A stretch of DNA of 64,000 nt from Faucicola osloensis_C (GTDB taxonomy: Bacteria > Pseudomonadota > Gammaproteobacteria > Pseudomonadales > Moraxellaceae): NCBI GenBank assembly GCA_019353055.1, contig JABAHL010000005.1:107260-171259 (forward strand), in the 5' to 3' direction. The position numbers and the translations under genes are program-made. The notes beneath the pieces are model-generated. The model was given only the letters and a program-made list of their open reading frames with translations, searched no databases and had not been told where the DNA came from. Positions within the stretch are counted from its first letter, which is position 1, and every line of letters starts with the position of its first letter. Positions 44,866 through 53,264 of the stretch are shown piece after piece.

Positions 44866-45237
44866 GTAATTTTCCTATCACTAGAAAATGAAATAATCTT
44901 GGAATATCAGAGTCAGATTATCTTGAGTCAAAAAGCATAAATTTACATATTTAGCGGACGATAATATGAGATAGTATAGAATTTGGAAAAAATAGCATGT
45001 AAGGGTACTTTTTAGAATCTTTTGGTGGAGAAACTGTTGTGTCACAATTTACCTTTACTTAAAATGCCGTAAAAAAATAAAGGTATAATAACGTTTATTG
45101 GACTTTGTTTTCTCGAAAAATAGATAAGCTAAAAAAGATTAAATATTTACTACTAGAAATCATAAAAATAAAATGTCTAAAAGACTAAAGTTTTTTAGAC
45201 ATTTGAAAACCCAACGGGACTAATTAACTCTTAAAAA
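44866..45237. other. Intergenic; terminator-like hairpin at 45171-45204
   Basis: No gene seen. A 12-bp stem AAATGTCTAAAA / TTTTAGACATTT with A/T-rich flanks lies just past the minus-strand stop at 45238 and could end that transcript. Confidence 0.55.
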
Positions 45238-45442
45238 CTATGCTTCTGCACAATAATCTTCAACAGTCGAAATATATTTTTCAATATTTTTAATAAAGGT
45301 ATCTACCTTGGTCTTATCTGAATGATTTTCGAACAAATTATTTCTTAATGCACGATACTTTCGCTCAATTTCATGATAACTTGGATAAGTTTCTAAAAAT
45401 TCTTTAGGCGATAATCGTTCTTTTTGAGTTTTTAAAAATTTT
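45238..45442 (-). pseudogene. C-terminal remnant of an unknown gene cut by a MITE
   Basis: A minus-strand frame of about 67 codons: KTQKERLSPKEFLETYPSYHEIERKYRALRNNLFENHSDKTKVDTFIKNIEKYISTVEDYCAEA, stop at 45238. It opens into the MITE at 45443 without a start codon. Helical, charged; family unknown. Convergently placed near the reverse transcriptase. Confidence 0.5.
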
Positions 45443-45563
45443 GGTAGTGGTTTGAAAAGTATGTTATTTAAAAACTTATAATATCAATTGACCTCTGAAA
45501 GCTTTGATTTACTAACTTTTAGCATATTCATGTTTTAGTCAGCATACTTTTCAAACCACTACC
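45443..45563. mobile_element. MITE related to the IS1-family element
   Basis: 121 bp with inverted ends GGTAGTGGTTTGAAAAGTATG and CATACTTTTCAAACCACTACC. The IS1-family copy at 52335-53134 ends in GGTAGTGGTATGAAAAGTATG, so that transposase could move it. No coding capacity; target duplication not clear. Confidence 0.8.
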
Positions 45564-45576
45564 AAAAAATGTACTT

Positions 45577-45619
45577 ACCGCCCTATATTTTCCATTGTAC
45601 TGACCCCTAATAGGGTGGT
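45577..45619 (+). ncRNA. Possible structured RNA upstream of the reverse transcriptase
   Basis: A 10-bp stem ACCGCCCTAT / ATAGGGTGGT (one G-T pair) around a 23-nt loop, 120 bp before the RT start. Retrons carry their msr-msd RNA in this position. I cannot find the long a1/a2 inverted repeat that would settle it. Confidence 0.3.
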
Positions 45620-45739
45620 AAAGAGAGACAGAAAGCCTTTTTTATGATTAATAACTTATTTTCGTATTTTAATTAATAAATAGTTTATGCTATTTTGCTT
45701 GAATCAAGATAATCTATCTCCGATTATGTAGGTATAATT

Positions 45740-46486
45740 GTGAAAAAAACGAGAAAAGACATTTATAGTCATCATATTGTTTACATACCAAAATCCAAAA
45801 ACAAGTTTCGAAAAATTTATATTGCCAATGAGCTGTTAGCAGAGCGACTCCAAACATTTCATAGTACACTAAAAGAGATTTATGATAAATACAAGGTATA
45901 TGACTGCGATCATGCCTTTTTTCCAGGTAGAAATTGTATCACCAACGCAAGGGAACATATAGAAAACAGATATGTTCTAACAGTGGATTTAGAAAATTTC
46001 TTCGATACATTAGATACCAAACACTTAGAAAAACGTGTGCCAAAACAAATGCTTTCTTTAATGATAGTTGACAACCATGTTCCACAGGGTTTTTCTACAA
46101 GTCCCTATCTAGCCAATATAGCGATGATTGATTTTGATAAGTATCTTTTCGACACTGTGGCTTCATTAAGTAAAGATATCATATATACTCGATATGCTGA
46201 TGATTTAACTTTCAGCTTTAATGATAAGGCACTCAAAGAAATAGTTCTTAGTGAAATCGCAAAAATTTGTCATCACTTTGGATTTAAAATTCATCCGAAA
46301 AAAACTCGTTTCCAAGATAAGGGCAATGGACGTGCAATTATCACAGGGGTCGGTGTGTCAATGTATAATGTTCACCCCACTCGAAGTACAATTAAGCGGC
46401 TACGAGCTGCTAGACATCAAGGTAATGAAAAATCTGCTCAAGGTCTTGCAGAATGGGTATTATGCAAAACTCCTCGAAACATTTAA
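45740..46486 (+). CDS. Retron-type reverse transcriptase
   Basis: A 248-aa reverse transcriptase with a GTG start. RT motifs: YVLTVDLENFFDTLD (motif 3/A), VPQGFSTSPYLANIAM (motif 4/B), YTRYADDLTFSF (YADD catalytic box, about residue 152) and HPKKTRF (motif D/E). The retron-specific NAxxH (NAREHI near residue 70) and the xTG-type ITGVGV are both present, followed by the terminal helix KRLRAARHQGN. Retrons make a hybrid RNA-DNA used in anti-phage defence with an effector. No effector gene is adjacent and the upstream side is cut by a MITE. The system may therefore be orphaned. Confidence 0.85.
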   Translation: MKKTRKDIYSHHIVYIPKSKNKFRKIYIANELLAERLQTFHSTLKEIYDKYKVYDCDHAFFPGRNCITNAREHIENRYVLTVDLENFFDTLDTKHLEKRVPKQMLSLMIVDNHVPQGFSTSPYLANIAMIDFDKYLFDTVASLSKDIIYTRYADDLTFSFNDKALKEIVLSEIAKICHHFGFKIHPKKTRFQDKGNGRAIITGVGVSMYNVHPTRSTIKRLRAARHQGNEKSAQGLAEWVLCKTPRNI

Positions 46487-46526
46487 TTTAAAAATTATTG
46501 AGCAATCATTGTTATTAATATGAAAG

Positions 46527-46739
46527 TTATGTAAAATATTTGCCATAGTCTAGCTCTATAATTACTGCTGAAAAATTGGTGTTGATGTTTCGTCCACTTA
46601 ATAAGTAATTGTAAATTCTCTGCTGACCATCGTGCTTCACAAATATATTAGATCTAAAGTTATAATTTCGGTATTTTAAAACGTTAGATTGAAATGTTTT
46701 GAATGGATGGTCTTGAACCATACATTGAATATCTATCAA
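46527..46739 (-). CDS. Doubtful small ORF after the reverse transcriptase
   Basis: 70 aa, no homology recognised, no clear ribosome site, convergent to the RT gene. Listed only because the interval is otherwise empty. Confidence 0.25.
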   Translation of the reverse strand: MIDIQCMVQDHPFKTFQSNVLKYRNYNFRSNIFVKHDGQQRIYNYLLSGRNINTNFSAVIIELDYGKYFT

Positions 46740-46972
46740 CCTTAGATATCATGTACAAGGATAAATGTAGACTATGCCAAATTTACAAAAGATTGAATAC
46801 CTTAACATTGGCTTTTGCTAAATACTTGATAATATAAACGTATCAAATTAACTTATGACAGGAATGCTCATTGAATAAATAAACATAAATGACTCGAAAA
46901 TATCAAAGCAACCATTAGCTGGATTGTTAGATGTTTTATCGTGTCATTTTTTTGTTTATAGGAGCATTGCCA

Positions 46973-47152
46973 ATGAAAAGCACCGACTTGATGAATACCA
47001 TTACTGCCGACGGATGGTATTTAGTAAAAGTAAGTGGCAGTCATCACCACTTTAAACACGATGATAAAGAGGGCAAGGTCACCATCCCTCATCCGAAAAA
47101 AGACCTTCCAAAAGGTACCGCAAGAAGTATTCTGAAACAAGCTGGGTTATAA
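46973..47152 (+). CDS. hicA: HicA mRNA interferase toxin
   Basis: 59 aa starting at MKSTDLMNTITADG, with GGAG 8 bp upstream; the ATG at 46931 would add 14 residues ahead of the ribosome site and is rejected. The dsRBD-like HicA fold is plain: DGWYLVKVSGSHHHFKHDDKEGKVTIPHPKKDLPKGTARSILKQAGL, with the catalytic His in GSHHHF. HicA cleaves mRNA and is held by HicB. A strong palindromic terminator overlaps its end. Confidence 0.95.
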   Translation: MKSTDLMNTITADGWYLVKVSGSHHHFKHDDKEGKVTIPHPKKDLPKGTARSILKQAGL

Positions 47153-47166
47153 CCCAGCTTTTTTTA
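47139..47166 (+). terminator. Terminator overlapping the hicA stop
   Basis: A perfect 22-bp palindrome whose 11-bp arm is AAGCTGGGTTA, including the last hicA codons, is followed by five more T. It should separate hicA and hicB transcription. Confidence 0.8.
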
Positions 47167-47185
47167 TGCCAAAAATTTAATTTTT

Positions 47186-47227
47186 ATAACCCTAGGGTTA
47201 TTGACCTATTTATGACTCTAGAGTTAT
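47186..47227. promoter_or_regulatory. Twin palindromic operators between hicA and hicB
   Basis: ATAACCCTAGGGTTAT (47186-47201) and ATGACTCTAGAGTTAT (47212-47227), centre to centre 26 bp. HicB family antitoxins bind such sites through their C-terminal DNA-binding domain, which here ends in a ribbon-helix-helix. Confidence 0.7.
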
Positions 47228-47260
47228 AATAATTTCACAAATTAAATGAGAATAAAAACT

Positions 47261-47671
47261 ATGTTATACGCCATTGCAATTGAGAAAGGTGATGAGGATA
47301 CCGCTTACGGTGTCATTGTGCCTGATATTCCAGGGTGTTTTTCAGCAGGGGATACACTAGAAGAAGCCTTTGAAAATGTACGAGAGGCTATCGCTGGTCA
47401 TTTAGAGTGTCTGGTTGAAGATGATGAAGATATTCCTTTGGCTAGACCGCTAGGCTACCACTTTGATAATGAAGATTATCAAGGTATGACTTGGGCAGTC
47501 GTTGATGTGGATGTCAGTCGCTATTTGGGTAAGACCGAAAAAGTAAATGTGACTTTACCCAGCCGATTAATCCACTTAATTGACGATAAAGTCGCCAGTG
47601 ATAAAGCTCGCTATAAAAGTCGCAGCGGCTATCTAGCAAGCTTGGCTGAGCAGGCTTTACTTAAGCCTTAA
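47261..47671 (+). CDS. hicB: HicB antitoxin
   Basis: A ~136-aa protein (ATG 47261, MLYAIAIEKGDED; the start at 47246 adds five residues). N-terminal HicB fold (YGVIVPDIPGCFSAGDTLEEAFENVREAIAGHLECL) and a C-terminal ribbon-helix-helix (VNVTLPSRLIHLIDDKVASDKARYKSRSGYLASLAEQALL). The partner of the upstream HicA, about 110 bp away and probably transcribed from its own autoregulated promoter. Confidence 0.93.
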   Translation: MLYAIAIEKGDEDTAYGVIVPDIPGCFSAGDTLEEAFENVREAIAGHLECLVEDDEDIPLARPLGYHFDNEDYQGMTWAVVDVDVSRYLGKTEKVNVTLPSRLIHLIDDKVASDKARYKSRSGYLASLAEQALLKP

Positions 47672-47779
47672 TTCAGAGAATTGAATTAAACATGATTTTA
47701 TAAACCACCAATGATGAATTGGAGTTTTATTCAATGACAACTTGCAAAGCACCTGTTCAAATTTTAACAAGGAATACTT

Positions 47780-48238
47780 ATGAAATTAGCAGAAGCACTG
47801 GTCTTACGAGCAGACCTACAAAAAAAACTCGAGAATCTAAAAAAACGTCTAGCCAATTCAGTACTTAAACTAGATGATATTCAGGTTATTGAAGATCCTG
47901 CTATATTAAAACTAGAAGCGGACGAAACCATTGCCATTTTATATAGCCTAATTGACCGTATTTATCGTACCAATCAATCGGTGATTTTACCTTCAGGGCA
48001 ATCGATGGTGACTTTTTTAGCTAAACGTGACGAGCTGGTAGAACGACGTAAATTATTGGATTATATTATCAATAAATCACTACCTGATAGTGGACTTTAT
48101 TTTAATGAACGTGGCAAATGGCAGCCTGCCATTGACATTTCCGCTTACCAAAAACAGATGGATGATATTGCCATGCAGATTCGTCGATTAAACTTAGGTA
48201 TCCAGCAGACCAATTGGCAAGTTGATTTAGTGGCATAA
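47780..48238 (+). CDS. DIP1984-family protein
   Basis: A 152-aa all-helical protein: KLAEALVLRADLQKKLENLKKRLANSVLK, DETIAILYSLIDRIYRTNQSVILPSGQSMVTFLAKRDELVERRKLLDYIINKSLP. This pattern matches the DIP1984 (septicolysin-annotated) family, which has a known helical-bundle fold but no settled function. AAGGA 9 bp before the ATG. It often travels with toxin-antitoxin and mobile genes, as here next to hicAB. Confidence 0.8.
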   Translation: MKLAEALVLRADLQKKLENLKKRLANSVLKLDDIQVIEDPAILKLEADETIAILYSLIDRIYRTNQSVILPSGQSMVTFLAKRDELVERRKLLDYIINKSLPDSGLYFNERGKWQPAIDISAYQKQMDDIAMQIRRLNLGIQQTNWQVDLVA

Positions 48239-48503
48239 CTTGCTAAACAGAACAATATTCGATATATTTTTAGTTTGAAACATACAGGGCGAATGCTTGA
48301 CCCCGTTGGTTGACTGTCCACGAGGGGTTGAATAAATATCGATACAGCTCATCAACTAAAAAACGTCAGAGCAGACATATCTTAAATAGCTCAGCAGCCA
48401 TGGCGAGAGCCCGTTTAAAACCCTTTAAGCGTTTAATATACTAAACGCCATGACCCTAAACTACCCAGCATTGACTGTATGTTTCCCTTTTTTATGAGGT
48501 GAT
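48239..48503. other. Non-coding spacer with inverted repeat
   Basis: 265 bp with no frame. GCGTTTA (48429-48435) and TAAACGC (48442-48448) form an inverted repeat 55 bp before the next gene, a possible operator. The centre is more GC-rich (GAGAGCCCG, GACCCCG) than the surrounding genes and might be a structured leader. Confidence 0.35.
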
Positions 48504-49001
48504 ATGGCAAAGCCCCTAACATTAGCCCAGGCTATCGCTAGACAAAAGCGACTAGAGCAAAAGCTATTCAAAATTTATATCCAACTAACCACGAATGTTA
48601 AATCTATAGGCAATCGTTCACCCAAACATAATCCTGATGACTTAATCAAGCTAGCAAGTCGTCTCATTGGCGATATTGTAGCTTTAAAACAATGTATCCA
48701 TTGCACCTACGATGAAACATTGCTAACTAATGGCATGCCATTATGGTATGCACTAATTGAACAACAAAGACTACAAGAACAACAAGAGATAGATAAAGAG
48801 TATGAGTGGCAGCAATCACTGTTAAACTCACCTATTAAATTCTCTGAAAATCTTGATAATGTATTTGAGTTCTTTTTTCAAGAGATGTTTGAGCGAGAGA
48901 TGTGCGATAATAACTATCACAGAACCAATAAACTAGCTGAGGAATTAGAAACTTTATCCAATATGATTCATCAGAGCTTGAACAAAACCCTGTTAATGTA
49001 A
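48504..49001 (+). CDS. Divergent DIP1984-like helical protein
   Basis: A 165-aa helical protein. LTLAQAIARQKRLEQKLFKIYIQLTTNVKS lines up with the DIP1984 start, and LASRLIGDIVALKQCIHCTYDETLLTNGMPLWYALIEQQRLQEQQ with its LIDRIYRTN...LPSGQSMVTFLAKRDEL block. The C-terminal part is longer and different. Probably a paralogue of the upstream gene. AGGTG 7 bp before the ATG. Unknown function. Confidence 0.55.
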   Translation: MAKPLTLAQAIARQKRLEQKLFKIYIQLTTNVKSIGNRSPKHNPDDLIKLASRLIGDIVALKQCIHCTYDETLLTNGMPLWYALIEQQRLQEQQEIDKEYEWQQSLLNSPIKFSENLDNVFEFFFQEMFEREMCDNNYHRTNKLAEELETLSNMIHQSLNKTLLM

Positions 49002-49047
49002 TTCAAATGCCATATCTACTTTATTTGCTATTGGGTAATCAAAATTT

Positions 49048-49560
49048 ATGAATGACGACTTTGATGACATATTAATCAGTAGAATGTTAGAGACGGTTAG
49101 TATGTCTAATAATGAAGCCAAGCAAGGTGGATTACCTTTTGCGGCAATGGTGATTGATGAGTTTGGCAACGTTCTAGGTCGTGGTATTGAACAAATCCAA
49201 AGATTAAATGATCCTACTGCCTATGCAGAAACACAAGCTGTAAAAGAAGCTTGTTTAACGGTCGGCAGTATTTATTTAGAAGATAATATTCTAATAACTT
49301 CAGCTGAGCCACATGCTCTTGCCTATACCAGTGCTTTATTTGCTAGGGTTTCTAAAATTTACTTTGCAGTGGATAGAAAACAATTAGCCCAATATGGTGT
49401 TTATCGGGAGTCGAGTTATCAGATATTTTCACTCGATCCTTACGACTGGTTGTTCAGTCGAGTCCATCAATTAAAGGTACCAGGGTATCTAACGGCATTA
49501 GATATATATAAGAAAATGAATGCAGTTAAGAACATAGATGATGATCATGGATTTAGATAA
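49048..49560 (+). CDS. Cytidine-deaminase-fold protein lacking zinc ligands
   Basis: A 170-aa protein. NNEAKQGGLPFAAMVIDEFGNVLGRG and DPTAYAETQAVKEAC follow tRNA-adenosine/guanine-type deaminases (usual DPTAHAE). YLEDNILITSAEPHALAYTSALFARVSKIYFAVDR follows the second motif (usual EPCPMCLGA). The zinc His has become Tyr (about residue 56) and the two Cys have become His and Ala (about residues 90-93), while the proton-shuttle Glu remains. It is likely catalytically dead or uses a different site. Sits between the DIP1984-like gene and the 914-aa gene on the same strand. Confidence 0.75.
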   Translation: MNDDFDDILISRMLETVSMSNNEAKQGGLPFAAMVIDEFGNVLGRGIEQIQRLNDPTAYAETQAVKEACLTVGSIYLEDNILITSAEPHALAYTSALFARVSKIYFAVDRKQLAQYGVYRESSYQIFSLDPYDWLFSRVHQLKVPGYLTALDIYKKMNAVKNIDDDHGFR

Positions 49561-49611
49561 AGCATTAACATTTTGGATAGAAATATAATCGTTAAATTAT
49601 GGAAATTAGTT

Positions 49612-52317
49612 ATGAAGAGCGAACTGGATAAAATTAATAAAGAATTAGAAAGCTACTTACAATTGAAAAAAGATTTTGAAAAGAACATTGTTTCTCTAAA
49701 AAGAGAGGCAAAAAAACTGGAAGAAAAGATAAAGAAAAAGTCATCAAAGTCCACAACATCTATTTTAGATAAACTTAATAAAGAATTAGATAAAATCAAC
49801 AAAAAAATGACAGAAAACGAGGTGGCTTTATTTAATCTAGAAGCTAAGTTTACACCAGAATACCGATCTAATTTAACCAATAGGCGGAAAGAGCTCCAAG
49901 CCACTATAGCTTCGGAAAATAAAAGTAAAGCAGAAAATCAACGCTTGTCTCAGAAAGAAGAATTAAAAGACTCCGAAAGGCAATTAGAAAAACACTATAA
50001 CCAAATCAGAGACAAATATGTTGAAAGAATCAAGGCTGTGGTTAATTTCTGCAAATCTGCACAAAAACCAGAAGAAAGAGAGGTTTTTGATAATGAAAAT
50101 TTCCCCCTATTTTTTAGTGCATATTCTCGTTCCCTTCCTGCTTCAAGTGCGATTGACCTCAATGCCTTACGTATTATTAGCTTGTTGAAGGATTTTGGTA
50201 ACTCACATGCTTATTTTTATTCAAATTATCCAAATGAGATAGAAGATAATCATTGTAATAGATTCTCACTCACTTTAGAAACCTGTAATAAACTTATGGA
50301 ATTAATGGATAGTAGAAAATTTACCCATAATGAAATTGCAAAATATAATTCTAGCAACCTAATTTTATCAGAATTTACCGAATATGAGTATGGTACTTTA
50401 CTTGAATCAATAGATACTACTATTCATGATGGGACATTAAGAGATTTCATATCTTCTACGATATCGAGCACCTATTTTATTAATGAAAAAACATTAAAGG
50501 AAATTAGAGACATTATTTGTTATGAAGATTTTGATAGATATGAGCAATTAGAAGATTATGATTTTGATGAAGTGGCAAATTCAATCCAAAATAGTCTTAA
50601 AACAAGCGAATGGTTCATGGAAAAATTCCATCAACTACCGCTGGAAGTAGAGCACGACTTGCTATGCTGTTTTATTAAAAAAGTTGAGTCCATCAAATAT
50701 GATATTATCCCTAAACAAGCCTCGTTTTATAGACATCTAGATGAATCTGATAAAAATTCATTGCAAAAAATTTTAATCAAAATAATTGCCTTGAATAATT
50801 TCTATAAAGATGTCCATATTAGAATTGCTTTGACACTTGGCTCTCATGATGAAAAATTTAGAAGATTGAAAAGTGAGATTTTTGAATTTGCTGAACAAGT
50901 TAGTGATAAATATTTTTATGGGACATTTTTCTGCAGCGATAGAGAGGCAATCAGTAAGACTAATACATTCATTAATGACTTTAAAAGCTTAATTCATCAT
51001 ACTTTCAAAGGGATTATGCAAAATAGTTTTATTTATGCTTTAGTTATTCTTTTCTTGGATGCTATGACTTGGTTTGTGCTATCACGAAGTATTCATCATG
51101 GTGCGTCAATTCTTGAACGAAATTCTAAAGAAGCGATGATGTTTTCTAGAACAGGTATAGCGAGAAATTTAGAAACATATATGCCTATCGGGAATGCTAT
51201 CAAAGAATTATATAAAGATGATGCTGTGCTTGCTCAACAACTCTCTGTTGAATATCGAACAACTTTTTTATTTAAAAATATGGACTTGAGGTTTCAAAAG
51301 AATATCATTAGACCCCTCTCTTATGCCGAATTTAATACTACATTGTGCGATATAGCAAACGATCTTAGAGAAATGAGAAGGTTGCTTGTTAAAAATCATG
51401 ATGCCAAAAATAGCATTATTGAACTGGATTTAATTTTGAGTCCTAAACAGAAAAAAGCTATTGGTTGTCAAAATGGCAAACTTTATGCTCTTTGGCAGTG
51501 GGAGACATTTTCAGATAGTTTAGGTAGGATCTGCATTAGCTTTGACAAAAACGAACTGATTAAACAAGCTTCTAAAAGATTTAGAAGAGATGCTCAATAT
51601 AATGCTGTGATGAGAGTAAATTCTGATGGTAAAATTTCGCCGTTAGATACCCCATGGGTAACAACTGATAAGATGATTGTATCAAATTCTGACCATGCAA
51701 TTGATTTTAATTTTCATATTATGCACAAATTTCATGAAATGTTCTACGAATGGTATGCAAATGCAACTCAAAAAATTAAACGCTATCGTGCCATTTCCAA
51801 TCTTCCAGTTGATAGTTCAACTGAACATTCCGATGAAATAATACTGAGTGAAGATAGTAATTTTACTTATGATGAAGTAGATTTTGAAAATATTTTAATT
51901 AACGATGTTATTGCTAAAATTGAAGAAGATTCAGTAACTATCTCAGAAATTGATTCTTTTAATCAAAAAAGTAGTCATGGCGAATCGAGTAAACCTCATG
52001 TAGTTGAGCAAAGTGAAATAGTTATTGAGAACGGAGAATCTAAGTTCTTAGATAAGACTAAAAATAGTTATTTCAATAAAACCATTAAATCTACTGAATT
52101 TTTCAAAACTCTAGAAAGGAAATTCAATGTTAAAGTAGAGCAAGGTAAAGGCAGTGAAATAAAAGTTTCTAGGGTTGCAAATGGCGGTAGAATTGTTCGC
52201 TTAGGTCATCACGGTAAAGAAGTGCAGTATCAGGCCACTAAAGTTCGACAAGTTCTCAAAAAACTAAATATTAATATTGAGAATTGGATATTAGAAATGT
52301 CGTATGATAGAGCTTAA
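49612..52317 (+). CDS. Large coiled-coil protein with C-terminal HicA-like domain
   Basis: About 901 aa from ATG 49612 (GGAA upstream); 49573 adds 13 residues. The first ~150 residues are a highly charged coiled coil (KSELDKINKELESYLQLKKDFEKN...). A long helical middle follows, with one hydrophobic segment (FIYALVILFLDAMTWFVL, about 480). The last ~65 residues, FFKTLERKFNVKVEQGKGSEIKVSRVANGGRIVRLGHHGKEVQYQATKVRQVLKKLNI, follow the HicA/YcfA fold (GKGSH...GGRxVxxPxHGKEVxxGTLRxILKQxGI). The usual catalytic His in GSH is Glu, so the domain may bind RNA without cutting. No family known to me. It closes the plus-strand cluster begun by hicAB; an IS1 element sits 17 bp after its stop. Confidence 0.65.
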   Translation: MKSELDKINKELESYLQLKKDFEKNIVSLKREAKKLEEKIKKKSSKSTTSILDKLNKELDKINKKMTENEVALFNLEAKFTPEYRSNLTNRRKELQATIASENKSKAENQRLSQKEELKDSERQLEKHYNQIRDKYVERIKAVVNFCKSAQKPEEREVFDNENFPLFFSAYSRSLPASSAIDLNALRIISLLKDFGNSHAYFYSNYPNEIEDNHCNRFSLTLETCNKLMELMDSRKFTHNEIAKYNSSNLILSEFTEYEYGTLLESIDTTIHDGTLRDFISSTISSTYFINEKTLKEIRDIICYEDFDRYEQLEDYDFDEVANSIQNSLKTSEWFMEKFHQLPLEVEHDLLCCFIKKVESIKYDIIPKQASFYRHLDESDKNSLQKILIKIIALNNFYKDVHIRIALTLGSHDEKFRRLKSEIFEFAEQVSDKYFYGTFFCSDREAISKTNTFINDFKSLIHHTFKGIMQNSFIYALVILFLDAMTWFVLSRSIHHGASILERNSKEAMMFSRTGIARNLETYMPIGNAIKELYKDDAVLAQQLSVEYRTTFLFKNMDLRFQKNIIRPLSYAEFNTTLCDIANDLREMRRLLVKNHDAKNSIIELDLILSPKQKKAIGCQNGKLYALWQWETFSDSLGRICISFDKNELIKQASKRFRRDAQYNAVMRVNSDGKISPLDTPWVTTDKMIVSNSDHAIDFNFHIMHKFHEMFYEWYANATQKIKRYRAISNLPVDSSTEHSDEIILSEDSNFTYDEVDFENILINDVIAKIEEDSVTISEIDSFNQKSSHGESSKPHVVEQSEIVIENGESKFLDKTKNSYFNKTIKSTEFFKTLERKFNVKVEQGKGSEIKVSRVANGGRIVRLGHHGKEVQYQATKVRQVLKKLNINIENWILEMSYDRA

Positions 52318-52334
52318 ATAACACTTACCTTTTT

Positions 52335-53134
52335 GGCTGTGGTATAAAAAGTATGCTCACTATACCCAGCCATAATTGACATAGTGAAACAGTAAATCGA
52401 ATGCTTTAAAATGATTTTCTAATTTCTTAGAAAAACAACACGTCTTTCGGAATACACGCCTAAGCCTTTGCCTAAAGCGATTGTTGTTGCCTTCAATATC
52501 AACCGTATGGCGTTTACCTACTAGTTTAAAGTCAAAATCAAAGGCAGTTAAAAAGCTATCCCAGTTATCACAGCAGACATAGCCAAAATCAACACCTAAT
52601 TCATCAAGCTTGGCTCGTAGCTGTTTGGCTGTCTTTAGATTACGTTTACCCCATATGAAAGCGACAATCTCACTGGTATCTGGGTCATAGGCATAGACAA
52701 GCCATACCTTGTTTTTCTTGTGCCCCACATATGTCCAAAACTCATCCACTTGCAGTTTTCGGTAATAGCGTCGTTTAGGTCTTATTTCATAATTGGAATT
52801 AACCAAAACGCTTAATACCTTGTATTTGCTGACTTTCTCGATGACAACGATATCAGCAATGCTACAGCCTTGTACTAGCATTAAACGTATCTTGTCATCA
52901 ATATCGCTTTTACAGCCTTGGGAACTTAGCTGCGTTTCTTGAATGAATTGTCGATGACAGTCTTTGCATTGGTAGTTCTGCTTGCCATAGATTTTCCAGC
53001 CGTTTTTCTTTATACTAAAGCCAAGACAGCTTGGGCATCTGATTGTAATTTGTGTCTTCATAACCTCAAATTATCATCTTTTTCTCAAGTTGTCTTTTTT
53101 ATTTCTATACCAGCATACTTTTCATACCACTACC
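52335..53134 (-). mobile_element. IS1-family insertion sequence
   Basis: 800 bp bounded by imperfect inverted repeats (GGCTGTGGTATAAAAAGTATG and the complement of CATACTTTTCATACCACTACC). It is flanked by the 8-bp direct repeat ACCTTTTT (52327-52334 and 53135-53142), as expected for IS1. Intact target duplication points to a recent insertion. Confidence 0.9.
52360..53061 (-). CDS. IS1-family transposase (single ORF)
   Basis: 233 aa. An N-terminal zinc finger (CPSCLGFSIKKNGWKIYGKQNYQCKDCHRQF) and helix-turn-helix precede the DDE domain: VDEFWTYVGHKKNKVWLVYAYD (Asp), YVCCDNWDSFLTAF (Asp) and DIEGNNNRFRQRLRRVFRKTCCFSKK (Glu). It is a one-frame member and does not need the frameshift of classical IS1. 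Confidence 0.95.
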   Translation of the reverse strand: MKTQITIRCPSCLGFSIKKNGWKIYGKQNYQCKDCHRQFIQETQLSSQGCKSDIDDKIRLMLVQGCSIADIVVIEKVSKYKVLSVLVNSNYEIRPKRRYYRKLQVDEFWTYVGHKKNKVWLVYAYDPDTSEIVAFIWGKRNLKTAKQLRAKLDELGVDFGYVCCDNWDSFLTAFDFDFKLVGKRHTVDIEGNNNRFRQRLRRVFRKTCCFSKKLENHFKAFDLLFHYVNYGWV

Positions 53135-53264
53135 ACCTTTTTTAATACATAAAATACTAGGCTGTGTCCCTAATTCAAAAATGAGATAAAAAGTGCCAAG
53201 CTATGCCTAACATAATAGAAATTAGAACAGGAAAAAATGGCACAAACTTAAATTAAATAATTAT

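Noticed and set aside
47733..47864. A short plus frame starting MTTCKAPVQILTRN
   Set aside because: It overlaps the DIP1984-family start in another frame and has no family resemblance.
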